Part shown: piece after piece, positions 23,960-32,511 of the stretch | Position numbering within the stretch: position 1 is the stretch's first letter | Layout of the letters: the number at the start of each line of letters is the position of its first letter | Assembly (NCBI GenBank): GCA_019233055.1 | Contig: JAFAMV010000002.1 | Span: 1-32,991 of the forward strand | DNA from: Curvibacter sp. | GTDB taxonomy: Bacteria > Pseudomonadota > Gammaproteobacteria > Burkholderiales > Burkholderiaceae_C | Length of the DNA: 32,991 nucleotides | Direction: 5' to 3' | Position numbers and translations under genes: made by a program | Notes under the pieces: model-generated | What the model was told of the DNA's origin: nothing | What the model saw: only the letters and a program-made list of their open reading frames with translations | Databases searched by the model: none

Positions 23960-25234
23960 ATGAACTGGAAGAACCAACCCGCAGGCGTGCTCGGCAGCCT
24001 CCTGCTCATCCACCTGTTGGCCCATGTCGACCGCAACATGCTGCTCGGCTTCTCGCCCCAGATCGTGGCCGACCTGCAGATCAGCCACACCCAGTACGGC
24101 TTCCTGGTCGGCGCAGCCTGGGTGCTGAGCTTCGGGGTGATGGCGGTCGTCCTGGGCTCGCTGGCCGACCGCTACAGCCGCACCCGCATCATGGCGGCCG
24201 GTGTCTTCGTATGGAGCCTGTGCACCTGGGCCTCGGGCCATGCCCGCAGCTTCGAGGACATGGCCCTGGCCCGCTTCTTCGTCGCCAGCGGCGAGGCTGC
24301 CCTGGTGCCGGCCGCGATGTCCCTGCTGGCGGAGCTGTTCTCCCGCCAACGCCTGGGATCCGCCCTGGGTGTGTTCTTCATGGGCATCCCGCTCGGGGTC
24401 GGTTGCAGCTTTCTGCTGGCCGGCACCCTCGGTGCCAGCCAGGGCTGGCGCTGGACCTTCTACGCCCTCGGCATCGCCGGCATGGCGGTGGCGGCGCTGC
24501 TGGCGAGCCTGCCGGACCGGCGCAGCGACCTGGCACCGCAGGACCGGGGCGCACCGCCGGGACAGCAGTGGCGGACGGTGCGCGACGCCCTCCGCAGCCA
24601 GCCCGCCCTGGGGCTGCTCATCACCGGCTTCGTGTTGCTCAACCTTCTCTTCGCCGGGCTCAGTTTCACCCAACTGTGGCTGGTCAGGGAGCGCGGCATG
24701 GAGGCCGCCACCGTGGCCACCCGCATCGGCGCGCTGCAACTGGTGTTCGGGACCCTGGGCTCACTGGCCGGCGGACTGCTCGGGGACCGGCTGGCCCACC
24801 GCCTGCCCGGCGGCCACGCCTCGGTGATCGCGCTGCTGATCGCGGTGTGCGCGGCGCCGATGGTGGCCTACCGTTTCGCGCCGCCGGGATCGGCCCTGTT
24901 CTACCTCGGGATGTGTGCCGGCTTCTTCCTGCCGCTGGCCACCTACGGCTCGGCCAATGCAGCCATCATCGGCATGGTGCCGCCGCAGACCCGCTCCACG
25001 GTCAGCGGCCTGTCGATGCTGTGCATCAACCTGTTTGCCATCGCCATCGGCAACCTGGCGGCGGGCAAGGCCGTCGATCTGCTGACGGCCCGGGGCGTGA
25101 CCCAGCCACTGACCTGGGTGGTGCTGTCCACCGACCTGCTGGCCCTGAGCGCCATCGTCCTCTTCGCCCTGGCCGCCCGGCTCGGCAGGGCACAGCCGCC
25201 GGCCCTGCACCAGACCCTGCGGCAGGCCCACTGA
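23960..25234 (+). CDS. MFS transporter
   Basis: This is a 424-residue inner-membrane carrier of the major facilitator superfamily with 12 predicted helices in two halves. The N-half has the signature loop GSLADRYSRTRIMAAG (between helices 2 and 3) and the D-R pair HVDRNMLL in helix 1, as in spinster/hexuronate-type carriers. The C-half has LAGGLLGDRLAHRLPGG as its counterpart. The ATG at 23960 has AGGAG seven bases upstream, 43 bases after the BKACE gene. It most likely imports the compound broken down by the CMD/BKACE operon, perhaps an organic acid anion (inference). It ends 12 bases from the convergent efflux operon. Confidence 0.9.
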   Translation: MNWKNQPAGVLGSLLLIHLLAHVDRNMLLGFSPQIVADLQISHTQYGFLVGAAWVLSFGVMAVVLGSLADRYSRTRIMAAGVFVWSLCTWASGHARSFEDMALARFFVASGEAALVPAAMSLLAELFSRQRLGSALGVFFMGIPLGVGCSFLLAGTLGASQGWRWTFYALGIAGMAVAALLASLPDRRSDLAPQDRGAPPGQQWRTVRDALRSQPALGLLITGFVLLNLLFAGLSFTQLWLVRERGMEAATVATRIGALQLVFGTLGSLAGGLLGDRLAHRLPGGHASVIALLIAVCAAPMVAYRFAPPGSALFYLGMCAGFFLPLATYGSANAAIIGMVPPQTRSTVSGLSMLCINLFAIAIGNLAAGKAVDLLTARGVTQPLTWVVLSTDLLALSAIVLFALAARLGRAQPPALHQTLRQAH

Positions 25235-25246
25235 GGCGGCGGCGCC

Positions 25247-26701
25247 TCAGCGCTGCGCCAGATCGCCGGCCGCCGGCGCCTCGCCCCAGCCGCCGCCCAG
25301 GGCCCGCACCAGGGCCACCGTCGACAGGTACTGGCTGGTGCGCACCTGCAGCGCCGCGCGTCGATTGCCCAGTTCGCTGCGCCGGGCATCGAGCAGTTCG
25401 AGCTGGCTGACCAGGCCGTTGCGGTAACGCGACTCCGACAGGGCGGTGGCCCGCTGCGCCGAGGCCACCGCCCGTTGCTGGGCTTCGGCCTGACCGGCCA
25501 GCAGGCGCAGGGCGCTGAGCTGGTCCTCGACCTCCTGGAAGGCCTGCAGGATCTGCGACCGGTAGCTGGCCAAAGCCTGGTCGAGGCGGGCCTGGGCGCC
25601 CTGCACCGCCGCCTCGCGCCGGCCGCCGTCCCACAGCGGCAGCGCCAGCAGGGCGCTGGCGCTCCAGGCCCGGGCCGACCACTGGAACAGGTCCCCGAGC
25701 TGGGGCGAGGCCTGGCCCGCCGCCCCGGTGAGCGTCACCGAGGGGAACCACGCCGCCTGGGCCACCCCGACACGGGCCTGGGCCGCCAGCACCGAGGCCT
25801 GGGCGGCCGAGACATCCGGTCGCCGGGCCAGCACCGTGCCGGGCACCCCGGCAGGGATCTGCGGCAGATGGCTGTCGAATGGTGCCGGGGCCACCCGGAA
25901 CCCGCCGGCCCCCTCCCCGGTCAGGGTGGCCAGCGCATGGTTCAGCGCAGCCTCCTGGCGCTGCAGGGCCAGGGCCTCGGACTCGGAGGCCGCCACCTCG
26001 GTCTGCACCCGGGCCAGGTCCAGTTCGGCCACATCGCCGGCCCGCACGCGCCGCTCGGTGAGCTGCAGGGTTTCGCGGTAGGCGTCCAGGCTGTCCTGCA
26101 CCAGACGCTGGTCGGCCTGCACCGAGCGCAGTTGCAGATAGGTCTGGGCCACCTCGGCCTGCACCAGCAGGCGGCTGCTCTGCCACAGGCCGGCACGGCT
26201 GGCCGCATCCAGCTCGGCCGCATCGCGGCTGCGCCGCAGCCGCCCGGCCAGGTCGAGCTCGTACGAGGCGTTGAGCCCCGCCGTGGCCAGGGTGCCGGGC
26301 TCGCTGCCGCCCAGGGTGCCGGCGCCGGCCTGGCGGCCGATGCCGGCGCTGACGCCGAGCTGGGGCGAGCGGTCCGACTCCGCCGTGCGCAGCAGCGCGC
26401 GCGCTTCGGCCCAGCGGGCGGCCGCCAGTTGCAGGCTGGGGCTGCCGGCCTCGGCACGGGCGATCAGGTCGCTCAGCTGCGGGTCCTCGAAGGCCAGCCA
26501 CCAGGCGCCGCGCGGCTGCGATTCGGCCGGTTCGGCCACGGTCCAGGCCGGGCCGGCGTCAGCAAAGCGGACCGGGACGGCCTGCACCGAGGCCGGCGTG
26601 ACGGCCGGCGTGGGCCCGGCCGCGCAGGCGCTCAGCAGCAGCGCCGCCACCAGGGACAGGAGGACCGGACGCCCCGGCCCGGGAAATGCTTGGGGTTTCA
26701 T
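25247..26701 (-). CDS. RND efflux outer-membrane lipoprotein (OprM/NodT family)
   Basis: This is the outer-membrane channel of the tripartite pump. From the ATG at 26701 it has 484 residues with a lipoprotein signal: a basic start, a hydrophobic core and the lipobox LLSAC (C26 is lipidated). It has the family's doubled helical repeats, WWLAFEDPQLSDLIARAEAGSPSLQLAAARWAEARA near the start and SRYRNGLVSQLELLDARRSEL near the end. A start at 26737 overlaps the pump gene stop as ATGA but adds an acidic 12-residue tail before the signal, so 26701 is preferred; translation may still be coupled. It is last in the efflux operon. By gene order it matches OpcM/OprC. Confidence 0.92.
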   Translation of the reverse strand: MKPQAFPGPGRPVLLSLVAALLLSACAAGPTPAVTPASVQAVPVRFADAGPAWTVAEPAESQPRGAWWLAFEDPQLSDLIARAEAGSPSLQLAAARWAEARALLRTAESDRSPQLGVSAGIGRQAGAGTLGGSEPGTLATAGLNASYELDLAGRLRRSRDAAELDAASRAGLWQSSRLLVQAEVAQTYLQLRSVQADQRLVQDSLDAYRETLQLTERRVRAGDVAELDLARVQTEVAASESEALALQRQEAALNHALATLTGEGAGGFRVAPAPFDSHLPQIPAGVPGTVLARRPDVSAAQASVLAAQARVGVAQAAWFPSVTLTGAAGQASPQLGDLFQWSARAWSASALLALPLWDGGRREAAVQGAQARLDQALASYRSQILQAFQEVEDQLSALRLLAGQAEAQQRAVASAQRATALSESRYRNGLVSQLELLDARRSELGNRRAALQVRTSQYLSTVALVRALGGGWGEAPAAGDLAQR

Positions 26702-26733
26702 GGGACAGCTTTCTTCGCGCAGGGTCTGCGCAT

Positions 26734-29700
26734 TCATTCGTGGTCGCCCCGTGGCGCCGCCAGCAGCGGCTGCGCATGGGCACCGGAACCGGCCCCCGAG
26801 GCCGGCCCCTCATGGGGTGCGTGCTGGATCAGCGGCCGGTTGCCGGCCAGGCGACGCAGCAGCACATAGAACACCGGCGTCAGGAAGAGCCCGAACGCGG
26901 TCACGCCGATCATGCCGGCGAACACCGCCACCCCCATGGCACGCCGCATCTCCGCCCCGGCGCCCATCGACAGCACCAGGGGCAGCACCCCCATCACAAA
27001 GGCCATCGAGGTCATCAGGATGGGACGCAGGCGCAGGCGGCTGGCCTCGATCGCGGCCTGCACCGGGCTGCGGCCGGCGAACTCGAGCTCGCGGGCGAAT
27101 TCGACGATCAGGATCGCGTTCTTCGCCGACAGCCCCACCAGCACCATCAGCCCGATCTGGGTGAAGACGTTGTTGTCACCCCGCGACAGCCAGACCCCGG
27201 TCATCGCGGCCAACAGGCCCAGGGGGACGATGAGGATGATGGCCAGCGGCAGGGTCAGGCTTTCGTACTGGGCGGCCAGTACCAGAAAGACCAGCAGGAT
27301 GGCCAGCGGGAACACCCAGATGGCCGAGTTGCCGGCCAGGATCTCCTGGTAGGTCAGTTCGGTCCATTCGTAGCCGATGCCGGGCGGCAGGGTCTCGGCG
27401 GCCACGCGCGCCACCGCCGCCTGGGCCTGGCCGGACGAGTAGCCGGGCGCCGGCCCGCCGTTGATGTCGGCCGACAGGTAGCCGTTGTAGCGCATCGCGC
27501 GCTCGGGCCCGAAACTGGGCTCGACCTTCATCAGCGCCGACAGCGGCACCATCTCGCCATTGCCTGCCCGCACCTTGAGCTGGCCGACGTCCTCGGCGCG
27601 CGCCCGGTAGGGCGCATCGGCCTGCACCCGCACGCTGTAGGTGCGGCCGAAGCGGTTGAAGTCGTTCGCATACAGGCTGCCGAGGTAGATCTGCAGCGTG
27701 TCGAAGACCTCGGTCAATGGCACCCCGAGCTGGCGTGCCCGGGTGCGGTCGATGTCGGCATAGAGCTGCGGCACATTGAGCTCGAAGCTGGTGAACAGGC
27801 CCGCAAGCTCCGGCGTCTGATAGGCCTTGGCCATGAAGGCCTTCACCGCCCCGTCCAGCGCCTCATAGCCCAGCGACCCCCGGTCCTCGAGCTGCAGCTT
27901 GAAGCCGCCCGTGGTGCCCAGGCCGGCCACCGGCGGTGGCGGGAACATGGCGATGAAGGCATCTTGCAGGCCGGCGTATTTCTGGTTGAGCTGACCGGCG
28001 ATGGCGCCGGCGCTCAGTGCCGGATCGCGGCGCTCGTCGAAGGGCTTGAGCGTGGCGAAGACGATGCCCGAGTTCGAGCTGTTGGTGAAGCCGTTGATCG
28101 ACAGGCCGGGAAAGGCCACCGCGTGCTCGACCCCGGGCTGCTGCAGCGCGATCTCGCTCATGCGGCGGATCACCTGCTCGGTGCGGTCCAGCGTGGCGCC
28201 ATCGGGCAACTGGGCGAAGCCGATCAGGTATTGCTTGTCCTGCGCCGGCACGAAGCCGCCCGGCACGGCCTTGAACAGACCGAAGGTCAGCCCCACCAGG
28301 ACGAGGTACAGGCCCATCAGCACCGTCTTGCGCGAGATCACCCGGCGCACCCCGCCGCTGTAGGCGGCTGCACCACGGCCGAAGAGCCGGTTGAAAGCGG
28401 CGAAGAAGCGGCCCAGCACCCGGTCCATGGCACGTGTCAGCGCGTCGCGCGGGGCATCATGCCCGCGCAGCAGCAGGGCGGCCAGGGCCGGCGAGAGGGT
28501 CAGCGAATTGACCGCCGAGATGATGGTCGAGATGGCGATCGTCAGCGCGAACTGGCGATAGAACTGCCCGCTGAGTCCGCTGATGAAGGCCAGCGGCACG
28601 AAGACCGCGCACAACACCAGGGCGATCGCGATGATCGGGCCGGACACCTCGCGCATCGCGCGGTAGGTGGCCTCGCGCGGCGACAGGCCGGCCTCGATGT
28701 TGCGCTCCACGTTCTCCACCACCACGATGGCGTCGTCCACCACGATGCCGATGGCCAGCACCAGCCCGAACAGGCTCAGCGCGTTCACCGAGAAGCCCGA
28801 CACCTGCATCACCGCGAAGGTGCCGACCACCGACACCGGCACCGCCAGCAGCGGGATGATGGAGGCACGCCAGGTCTGCAGGAACAGGATCACCACCAGC
28901 ACCACCAGGGCCACCGCCTCGAGCAGCGTGTGCACCACCGACTCGATGGACGCGCGCACGAACTGCGTCGGGTCGTAGACGATCTCGTAGTCCACGCCCT
29001 GGGGCATGCCGGCCTTCAGGTCGGCCATGGCCGCGCGCACATCGTTGGAGATCTGGATCGCGTTGGAGCCGGGGGCGGCAAAGATCGGGATCGCCACCGC
29101 ATCGCGGTTGTCGAGCAGCGAGCGCAGCGAATAGCCGGCCGCGCCGAGTTCGAGCCGGGCGATGTCGCGCAGGCGCGTCACCGCGCCGTCGGCGCCGGTC
29201 TTGACGATGATGTCGCCGAACTCGGCCTCGTCCTTGAGCCGGCCCTGGGCATTGATCGAGAGCTGCAGATCGACCCCGGGCTGGCCGGGCGAGGCGCCCA
29301 CCACCCCGGCGGCGGCCTGCAGGTTCTGCTCGCGGATGGCCTGCACCACGTCGCCGGCGGACAGGCCGCGCTGCGCCACCTTCTGCGGGTCCAGCCAGAC
29401 CCGCATCGAATAGTCGCCCGAACCGAACAGCTGCACATCGCCCACGCCCTTGACCCGGGCCAGCCGGTCCTTGACGTTGAGCACCGCGTAGTTGCGCAGG
29501 TAGGTCATGTCGTAGCGGCCGTTGCGCGACAGCAGGTGCACCACCATGGTCAGGTCGGGCGAGCTCTTCACCGTCGCCAGGCCAAGGCGGCGCACCTCCT
29601 CGGGCAGGCGCGCCTCGGCCTGGGCCACGCGGTTCTGCACCAGCTGCTGGGCCTTGTCGGGATCGGTGCCGAGCTTGAAGGTGACCGTCAGGGTCAGCAG

Positions 29701-29964
29701 GCCGTCGGTGGTCGCCTGGCTGCCCATGTAGAGCATGCCTTCGACCCCGTTGATGGCCTCTTCCAGCGGCATGGCGACCGATTCGGCGATCACCTTGGGG
29801 TTGGCGCCGGGGTAGTTGGCGCGCACCACCACCTGGGGCGGCACCACCTCGGGGTATTCGGACACCGGCAGGGCCTGCAATGCGATCAGGCCGGCGATGA
29901 ACATCAGCACCGACAACACACCCGCGAAGATGGGTCGGTCAATGAAAAAGCGGGACAGGTTCAT
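26734..29964 (-). CDS. RND multidrug efflux pump, inner-membrane transporter (HAE1 family)
   Basis: This is the proton-driven pump of the tripartite system. The protein is 1076 residues and starts MNLSRFFIDRPIFAGVL. The proton-relay aspartates lie in the GIVVDDAIVVVENVERN helix (about residue 405), and the conserved Lys lies in LSAKNAILIVEF. Two large periplasmic loops and twelve transmembrane helices are in the usual places. Segments such as SEYPEVVPPQVVVRANYPGANPKVI and GVEGMLYMGSQATTDG resemble MexF/BpeF/CeoB rather than MexB. The ATG at 29964 fits the family start. It is 22 bases after the membrane fusion protein gene. Confidence 0.95.
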   Translation of the reverse strand: MNLSRFFIDRPIFAGVLSVLMFIAGLIALQALPVSEYPEVVPPQVVVRANYPGANPKVIAESVAMPLEEAINGVEGMLYMGSQATTDGLLTLTVTFKLGTDPDKAQQLVQNRVAQAEARLPEEVRRLGLATVKSSPDLTMVVHLLSRNGRYDMTYLRNYAVLNVKDRLARVKGVGDVQLFGSGDYSMRVWLDPQKVAQRGLSAGDVVQAIREQNLQAAAGVVGASPGQPGVDLQLSINAQGRLKDEAEFGDIIVKTGADGAVTRLRDIARLELGAAGYSLRSLLDNRDAVAIPIFAAPGSNAIQISNDVRAAMADLKAGMPQGVDYEIVYDPTQFVRASIESVVHTLLEAVALVVLVVILFLQTWRASIIPLLAVPVSVVGTFAVMQVSGFSVNALSLFGLVLAIGIVVDDAIVVVENVERNIEAGLSPREATYRAMREVSGPIIAIALVLCAVFVPLAFISGLSGQFYRQFALTIAISTIISAVNSLTLSPALAALLLRGHDAPRDALTRAMDRVLGRFFAAFNRLFGRGAAAYSGGVRRVISRKTVLMGLYLVLVGLTFGLFKAVPGGFVPAQDKQYLIGFAQLPDGATLDRTEQVIRRMSEIALQQPGVEHAVAFPGLSINGFTNSSNSGIVFATLKPFDERRDPALSAGAIAGQLNQKYAGLQDAFIAMFPPPPVAGLGTTGGFKLQLEDRGSLGYEALDGAVKAFMAKAYQTPELAGLFTSFELNVPQLYADIDRTRARQLGVPLTEVFDTLQIYLGSLYANDFNRFGRTYSVRVQADAPYRARAEDVGQLKVRAGNGEMVPLSALMKVEPSFGPERAMRYNGYLSADINGGPAPGYSSGQAQAAVARVAAETLPPGIGYEWTELTYQEILAGNSAIWVFPLAILLVFLVLAAQYESLTLPLAIILIVPLGLLAAMTGVWLSRGDNNVFTQIGLMVLVGLSAKNAILIVEFARELEFAGRSPVQAAIEASRLRLRPILMTSMAFVMGVLPLVLSMGAGAEMRRAMGVAVFAGMIGVTAFGLFLTPVFYVLLRRLAGNRPLIQHAPHEGPASGAGSGAHAQPLLAAPRGDHE

Positions 29965-29986
29965 GGGAATCGGCTTCCATCCGGGT

Positions 29987-31210
29987 TCAGGCCGCCGGCG
30001 CGACCGAGGGCGCGCTGGCGGTGGCATTCATGGGCACGTTCTGGGGGGTGACCGCGTCGCCGGGGCGCACATGCTGCAGGCCGTTGACGACCACACGCTC
30101 GCCGGCCTTGAGCCCGCCGCTGACCACGCGCAGGCCGTCCACCGCGGCCCCGAGGGTGACCTCGCGGTACTCGGTCTTGTCATCGGCGCCCAGCACCAGC
30201 ACGAACTTCTTGTTCTGGTCGGTCGAGACGGCGCGCTCGTTGATCAGCAGGGCACTGACCTTCTGCGCCTGCCCCATGCGCAGGCGGGCGAACTGCCCGG
30301 GCATCAGGCTGCCGTCGGTGTTCTCGAACACGGCGCGCACCCGCACCGTGCCGCTGCGCACATCGACCTGGTTGTCGATCAGCTGCAGATGGCCCGCATA
30401 GGGGGTGGCGCCGTCGGCCGCCGTGCCCATGCGCACCGGGATGCGCTCGAGCTGGCCGCGCACCGCGCCGCCCTGCCCCAGGCTCTGCAAGGCACGCGAC
30501 ACCACCTGCTCGTCGGCCTCGAAGCTCGCGTAGATGGGGCTTTGCGAGACCAGGGTGGTCAGCACCGGCGCGCTGGCGCCGGCGGCCACCAGGTTGCCCA
30601 CCGTGACCTCGATGCGCCCGACCCGGCCGCTGACGGGCGCCCGCACCTGGGTGTAGCCCAGGTTGAGCTGGGCGGTCTGCAGCGCAGCCTCGGCCGCCCG
30701 CAGATTGGCCTGGGCCTCGCGGTCGGCATTCAGGCGCTCGTCGTGCTCGCGCTGGGCAATGGCGTGGTCGGCCCACAGGCGCTCGGCCCGCTCCAGATCG
30801 CTGTGGCTGTAGGCCAGGCGGGCCTGGGCGGCCGCCACCTGGGCCTGGGCGCGGTCGACCTCGGCCGCATAGGGCGCGGGGTCCAGCGTGAAGAGCAGGT
30901 CGCCGGCCTTCACCAAGGCCCCCTCGCGGAAATGGATCGACTGCACGGCGCCGGCCACGCGCGGCCGCAGGTCGACCCGCTCGATGGCCTCGAGCCGGCC
31001 CGAGAACTCGTCCCACAGAGTGATGTCACGCGCCTCCACCGTCGCCACCGAGACGGTGGGCGGCACCGGGACCAGCGCCGCCGGCGCGTCGGCATGCGAG
31101 GCGTGCAGTCCGAAGACGGCGCCGAGCCCGCCCAGCACGAGCAGCGCCACGGCCAGCGACAGCCCGGCCCGGCGGCCCGGCTTGGGAATCAGGGAATCAT
31201 TGGGGTTCAT
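29987..31210 (-). CDS. RND efflux periplasmic adaptor (membrane fusion protein)
   Basis: The protein is 407 residues and joins the RND pump to the outer-membrane channel. It has an N-terminal membrane anchor (about 15-37) with no lipobox, so it is held by a helix rather than a lipid. Then come a lipoyl-half segment DEFSGRLEAIERVDLRPRVAGAVQSIHFREGALVKAGDLLFTLDP, the alpha-hairpin (about 115-190, Ala/Glu/Gln-rich), the second lipoyl half TQVRAPVSGRVGRIEVTVGNLV, and barrel domains ending VVNGLQHVRPGDAVTPQ. It is MexE/BpeE-like. The ATG has GGAGG eight bases upstream. The 267-base gap upstream of it contains repeats and a hairpin. Confidence 0.94.
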   Translation of the reverse strand: MNPNDSLIPKPGRRAGLSLAVALLVLGGLGAVFGLHASHADAPAALVPVPPTVSVATVEARDITLWDEFSGRLEAIERVDLRPRVAGAVQSIHFREGALVKAGDLLFTLDPAPYAAEVDRAQAQVAAAQARLAYSHSDLERAERLWADHAIAQREHDERLNADREAQANLRAAEAALQTAQLNLGYTQVRAPVSGRVGRIEVTVGNLVAAGASAPVLTTLVSQSPIYASFEADEQVVSRALQSLGQGGAVRGQLERIPVRMGTAADGATPYAGHLQLIDNQVDVRSGTVRVRAVFENTDGSLMPGQFARLRMGQAQKVSALLINERAVSTDQNKKFVLVLGADDKTEYREVTLGAAVDGLRVVSGGLKAGERVVVNGLQHVRPGDAVTPQNVPMNATASAPSVAPAA

Positions 31211-31260
31211 GGTGTGGGTCCTCCGGTTTGAATCAGGAAATAGGCAAGCGCCTTGAAAAT

Positions 31261-31280
31261 CGACAGATGACGACAGATGA
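31261..31280. repeat. Perfect tandem 10-bp repeat before the efflux adaptor gene
   Basis: CGACAGATGA occurs twice without a break. It lies 51 bases upstream of the adaptor start, at the edge of an AT-rich patch (31280-31320) that is unusual in this GC-rich window. It could be a regulator or promoter element. Confidence 0.6.
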
Positions 31281-31394
31281 CAGTAGAAAGAGACATAAAA
31301 CAACAAAAAAACATCAACCAACCCCATGCCGCCACAGGGCGAGATGGGCTCGGATCGAGGGGAATTTGGGGGGGCTGCCGGCCACGGCCAAGCC

Positions 31395-31419
31395 ATCGCC
31401 GGCCAGGGCCGCCGGCGAT
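31395..31419. repeat. Hairpin between the esterase-like gene and the efflux adaptor gene
   Basis: ATCGCCGGC (31395-31403) and GCCGGCGAT (31411-31419) form a perfect 9-bp stem with a 7-base loop. No T tract follows on the minus strand. It may weaken or tune readthrough from the first gene into the pump genes. Confidence 0.5.
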
Positions 31420-31477
31420 CAGACGGAACGGGGTTCAAGGGCCGGCGCGAAGCGCGCGGCCGCTCAGCTCATGCGGC

Positions 31478-32344
31478 TCAGGAAGGCACCGGACATCGGG
31501 TGGCTTCGAAGAACGCGCTGAAGCGCGCCTGCACCTGGGCGGCACAAGGGCATTCGGTGGGCGCCGCCTCGAGCAGGGCCTCGGGCCAGTCCTGCACATC
31601 GTCGAAGACCTCGCGCCACACCTCGAGACCTGCCGCCTCGAGCCGCGCGGCATAGGCCAGGGCCTCGTCGCGCATCGGATCGGACTGGCCCACCAGCACC
31701 AGGGTGGGCGGCAGTCCCTGCAGGCGCAGGGTACTGGCCGGCACCGCATAGGGATGCTCGGCATCGCGCGGCCCCCTCAGATAGCGCAGCCAGCCATCCA
31801 CCCATTTGCAACAGGTGGCCTGCCCGGTGGCCTGCCGCAGCGACGCGGTGCCGGTGCAGGGATCGAGCATCGGCGACAGCAGGATCTGCCCGGCCAGCGG
31901 CGGGTGCGACTGGTCGCGCGCCATCAGGCTGACGGCAGCGGCCACATTGCCGCCGGCCTCCTCGCCGGCCAGATAGACCTCGGCCCCCGGCCCACCCAGC
32001 TTGCTGCGCTGCTTGAACACCCATTTGAGCACCCCGTAGCCGACCTCGGCCGCATTCGGGAACGGATGCTGCGGCGCCAGCGGGTAGGCCACCGACACCA
32101 CCACCGAGCCGGCCGCTGCCAGCAGGCTGGCCACGGTGCAGCCGTTGTCCAGGTCCCCCGAGACAAAGGCGCCGCCATGGAAATGAACCACCAGCGGCAG
32201 GGTCTGGCCGGCCTTCTTGCGGCCATAGATGCGCACATCCACCGCATGGCCCGGGGCCAGCACCACACTGCGGTCGGTGCAGGGCGGCTGCGGCAGGCCG
32301 GACGGGGCGGGCGGCGTGTCTTCAGAGGGTGGCAGGGCGGGCAT
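31478..32344 (-). CDS. Alpha/beta-hydrolase-fold protein of the HSL esterase type, catalytic residues lost (LlpE-like)
   Basis: From the ATG at 32344 it has 288 residues with the hormone-sensitive-lipase fold. It has the oxyanion-hole motif HFHGGAF (54-60), VSVAYPLAPQHPFPNA, and the acid-residue region GQSDPMRDEA (D222). The nucleophile elbow that should read GDSAGG reads GEEAGG (127-132), so serine is replaced by E129. The histidine region reads FDDVQDWPEA, with no His. Only the Asp of the triad remains, so ester hydrolysis is not expected. It is upstream of an RND adaptor-pump-channel set and divergent from a LysR gene. That is the order of ceoR-llpE-ceoAB-opcM and bpeT-llpE-bpeEF-oprC, which supports an LlpE-type role. 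The role of LlpE is not known to me. Confidence 0.85.
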   Translation of the reverse strand: MPALPPSEDTPPAPSGLPQPPCTDRSVVLAPGHAVDVRIYGRKKAGQTLPLVVHFHGGAFVSGDLDNGCTVASLLAAAGSVVVSVAYPLAPQHPFPNAAEVGYGVLKWVFKQRSKLGGPGAEVYLAGEEAGGNVAAAVSLMARDQSHPPLAGQILLSPMLDPCTGTASLRQATGQATCCKWVDGWLRYLRGPRDAEHPYAVPASTLRLQGLPPTLVLVGQSDPMRDEALAYAARLEAAGLEVWREVFDDVQDWPEALLEAAPTECPCAAQVQARFSAFFEATRCPVPS

Positions 32345-32477
32345 GACGGGGTATCCAGGACTTGGGGATGCTGCCAATGTAGCGGCTGCCGGCGGGTCGA
32401 TAAACCGGCGATCGGCGACAGCAGTGTTTCCAAACGCCCAACAATGAAAGGACATCGGCGTGTGAGAATTCTTCCAC

Positions 32478-32493
32478 TGTCCAAATCCGGACA
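32478..32493. promoter_or_regulatory. Inverted repeat before the LysR gene, candidate operator
   Basis: TGTCC-N6-GGACA lies 19 bases before the LysR start, and an AGAATTCT palindrome lies just upstream at 32465-32472. LysR proteins often bind interrupted dyads in the divergent spacer. The T-N11-A rule was not shown to hold here. Confidence 0.3.
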
Positions 32494-32511
32494 AAGAGAC
32501 CAGGAGAGCCC

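Noticed and set aside
24943-26501. Overlapping minus-strand frames across the MFS/efflux junction as extra genes
   Set aside because: They cross the convergent ends of two real genes, are rich in Arg, Gly and Ala with no domain, and have no ribosome-binding site.
26686-30051. Very long open frame on the plus strand opposite the RND pump, and similar antisense frames at 1093-3234, 7036-9048, 9460-11904 and 16631-19714
   Set aside because: Their products are His/Gln/Arg/Gly-rich with no recognisable domains, lie exactly opposite well-identified genes, and are the usual by-product of GC-rich codon use.
31261-31280. Tandem repeat as a CRISPR remnant
   Set aside because: Only two 10-bp copies with no spacer and no cas genes; it is a simple tandem repeat.
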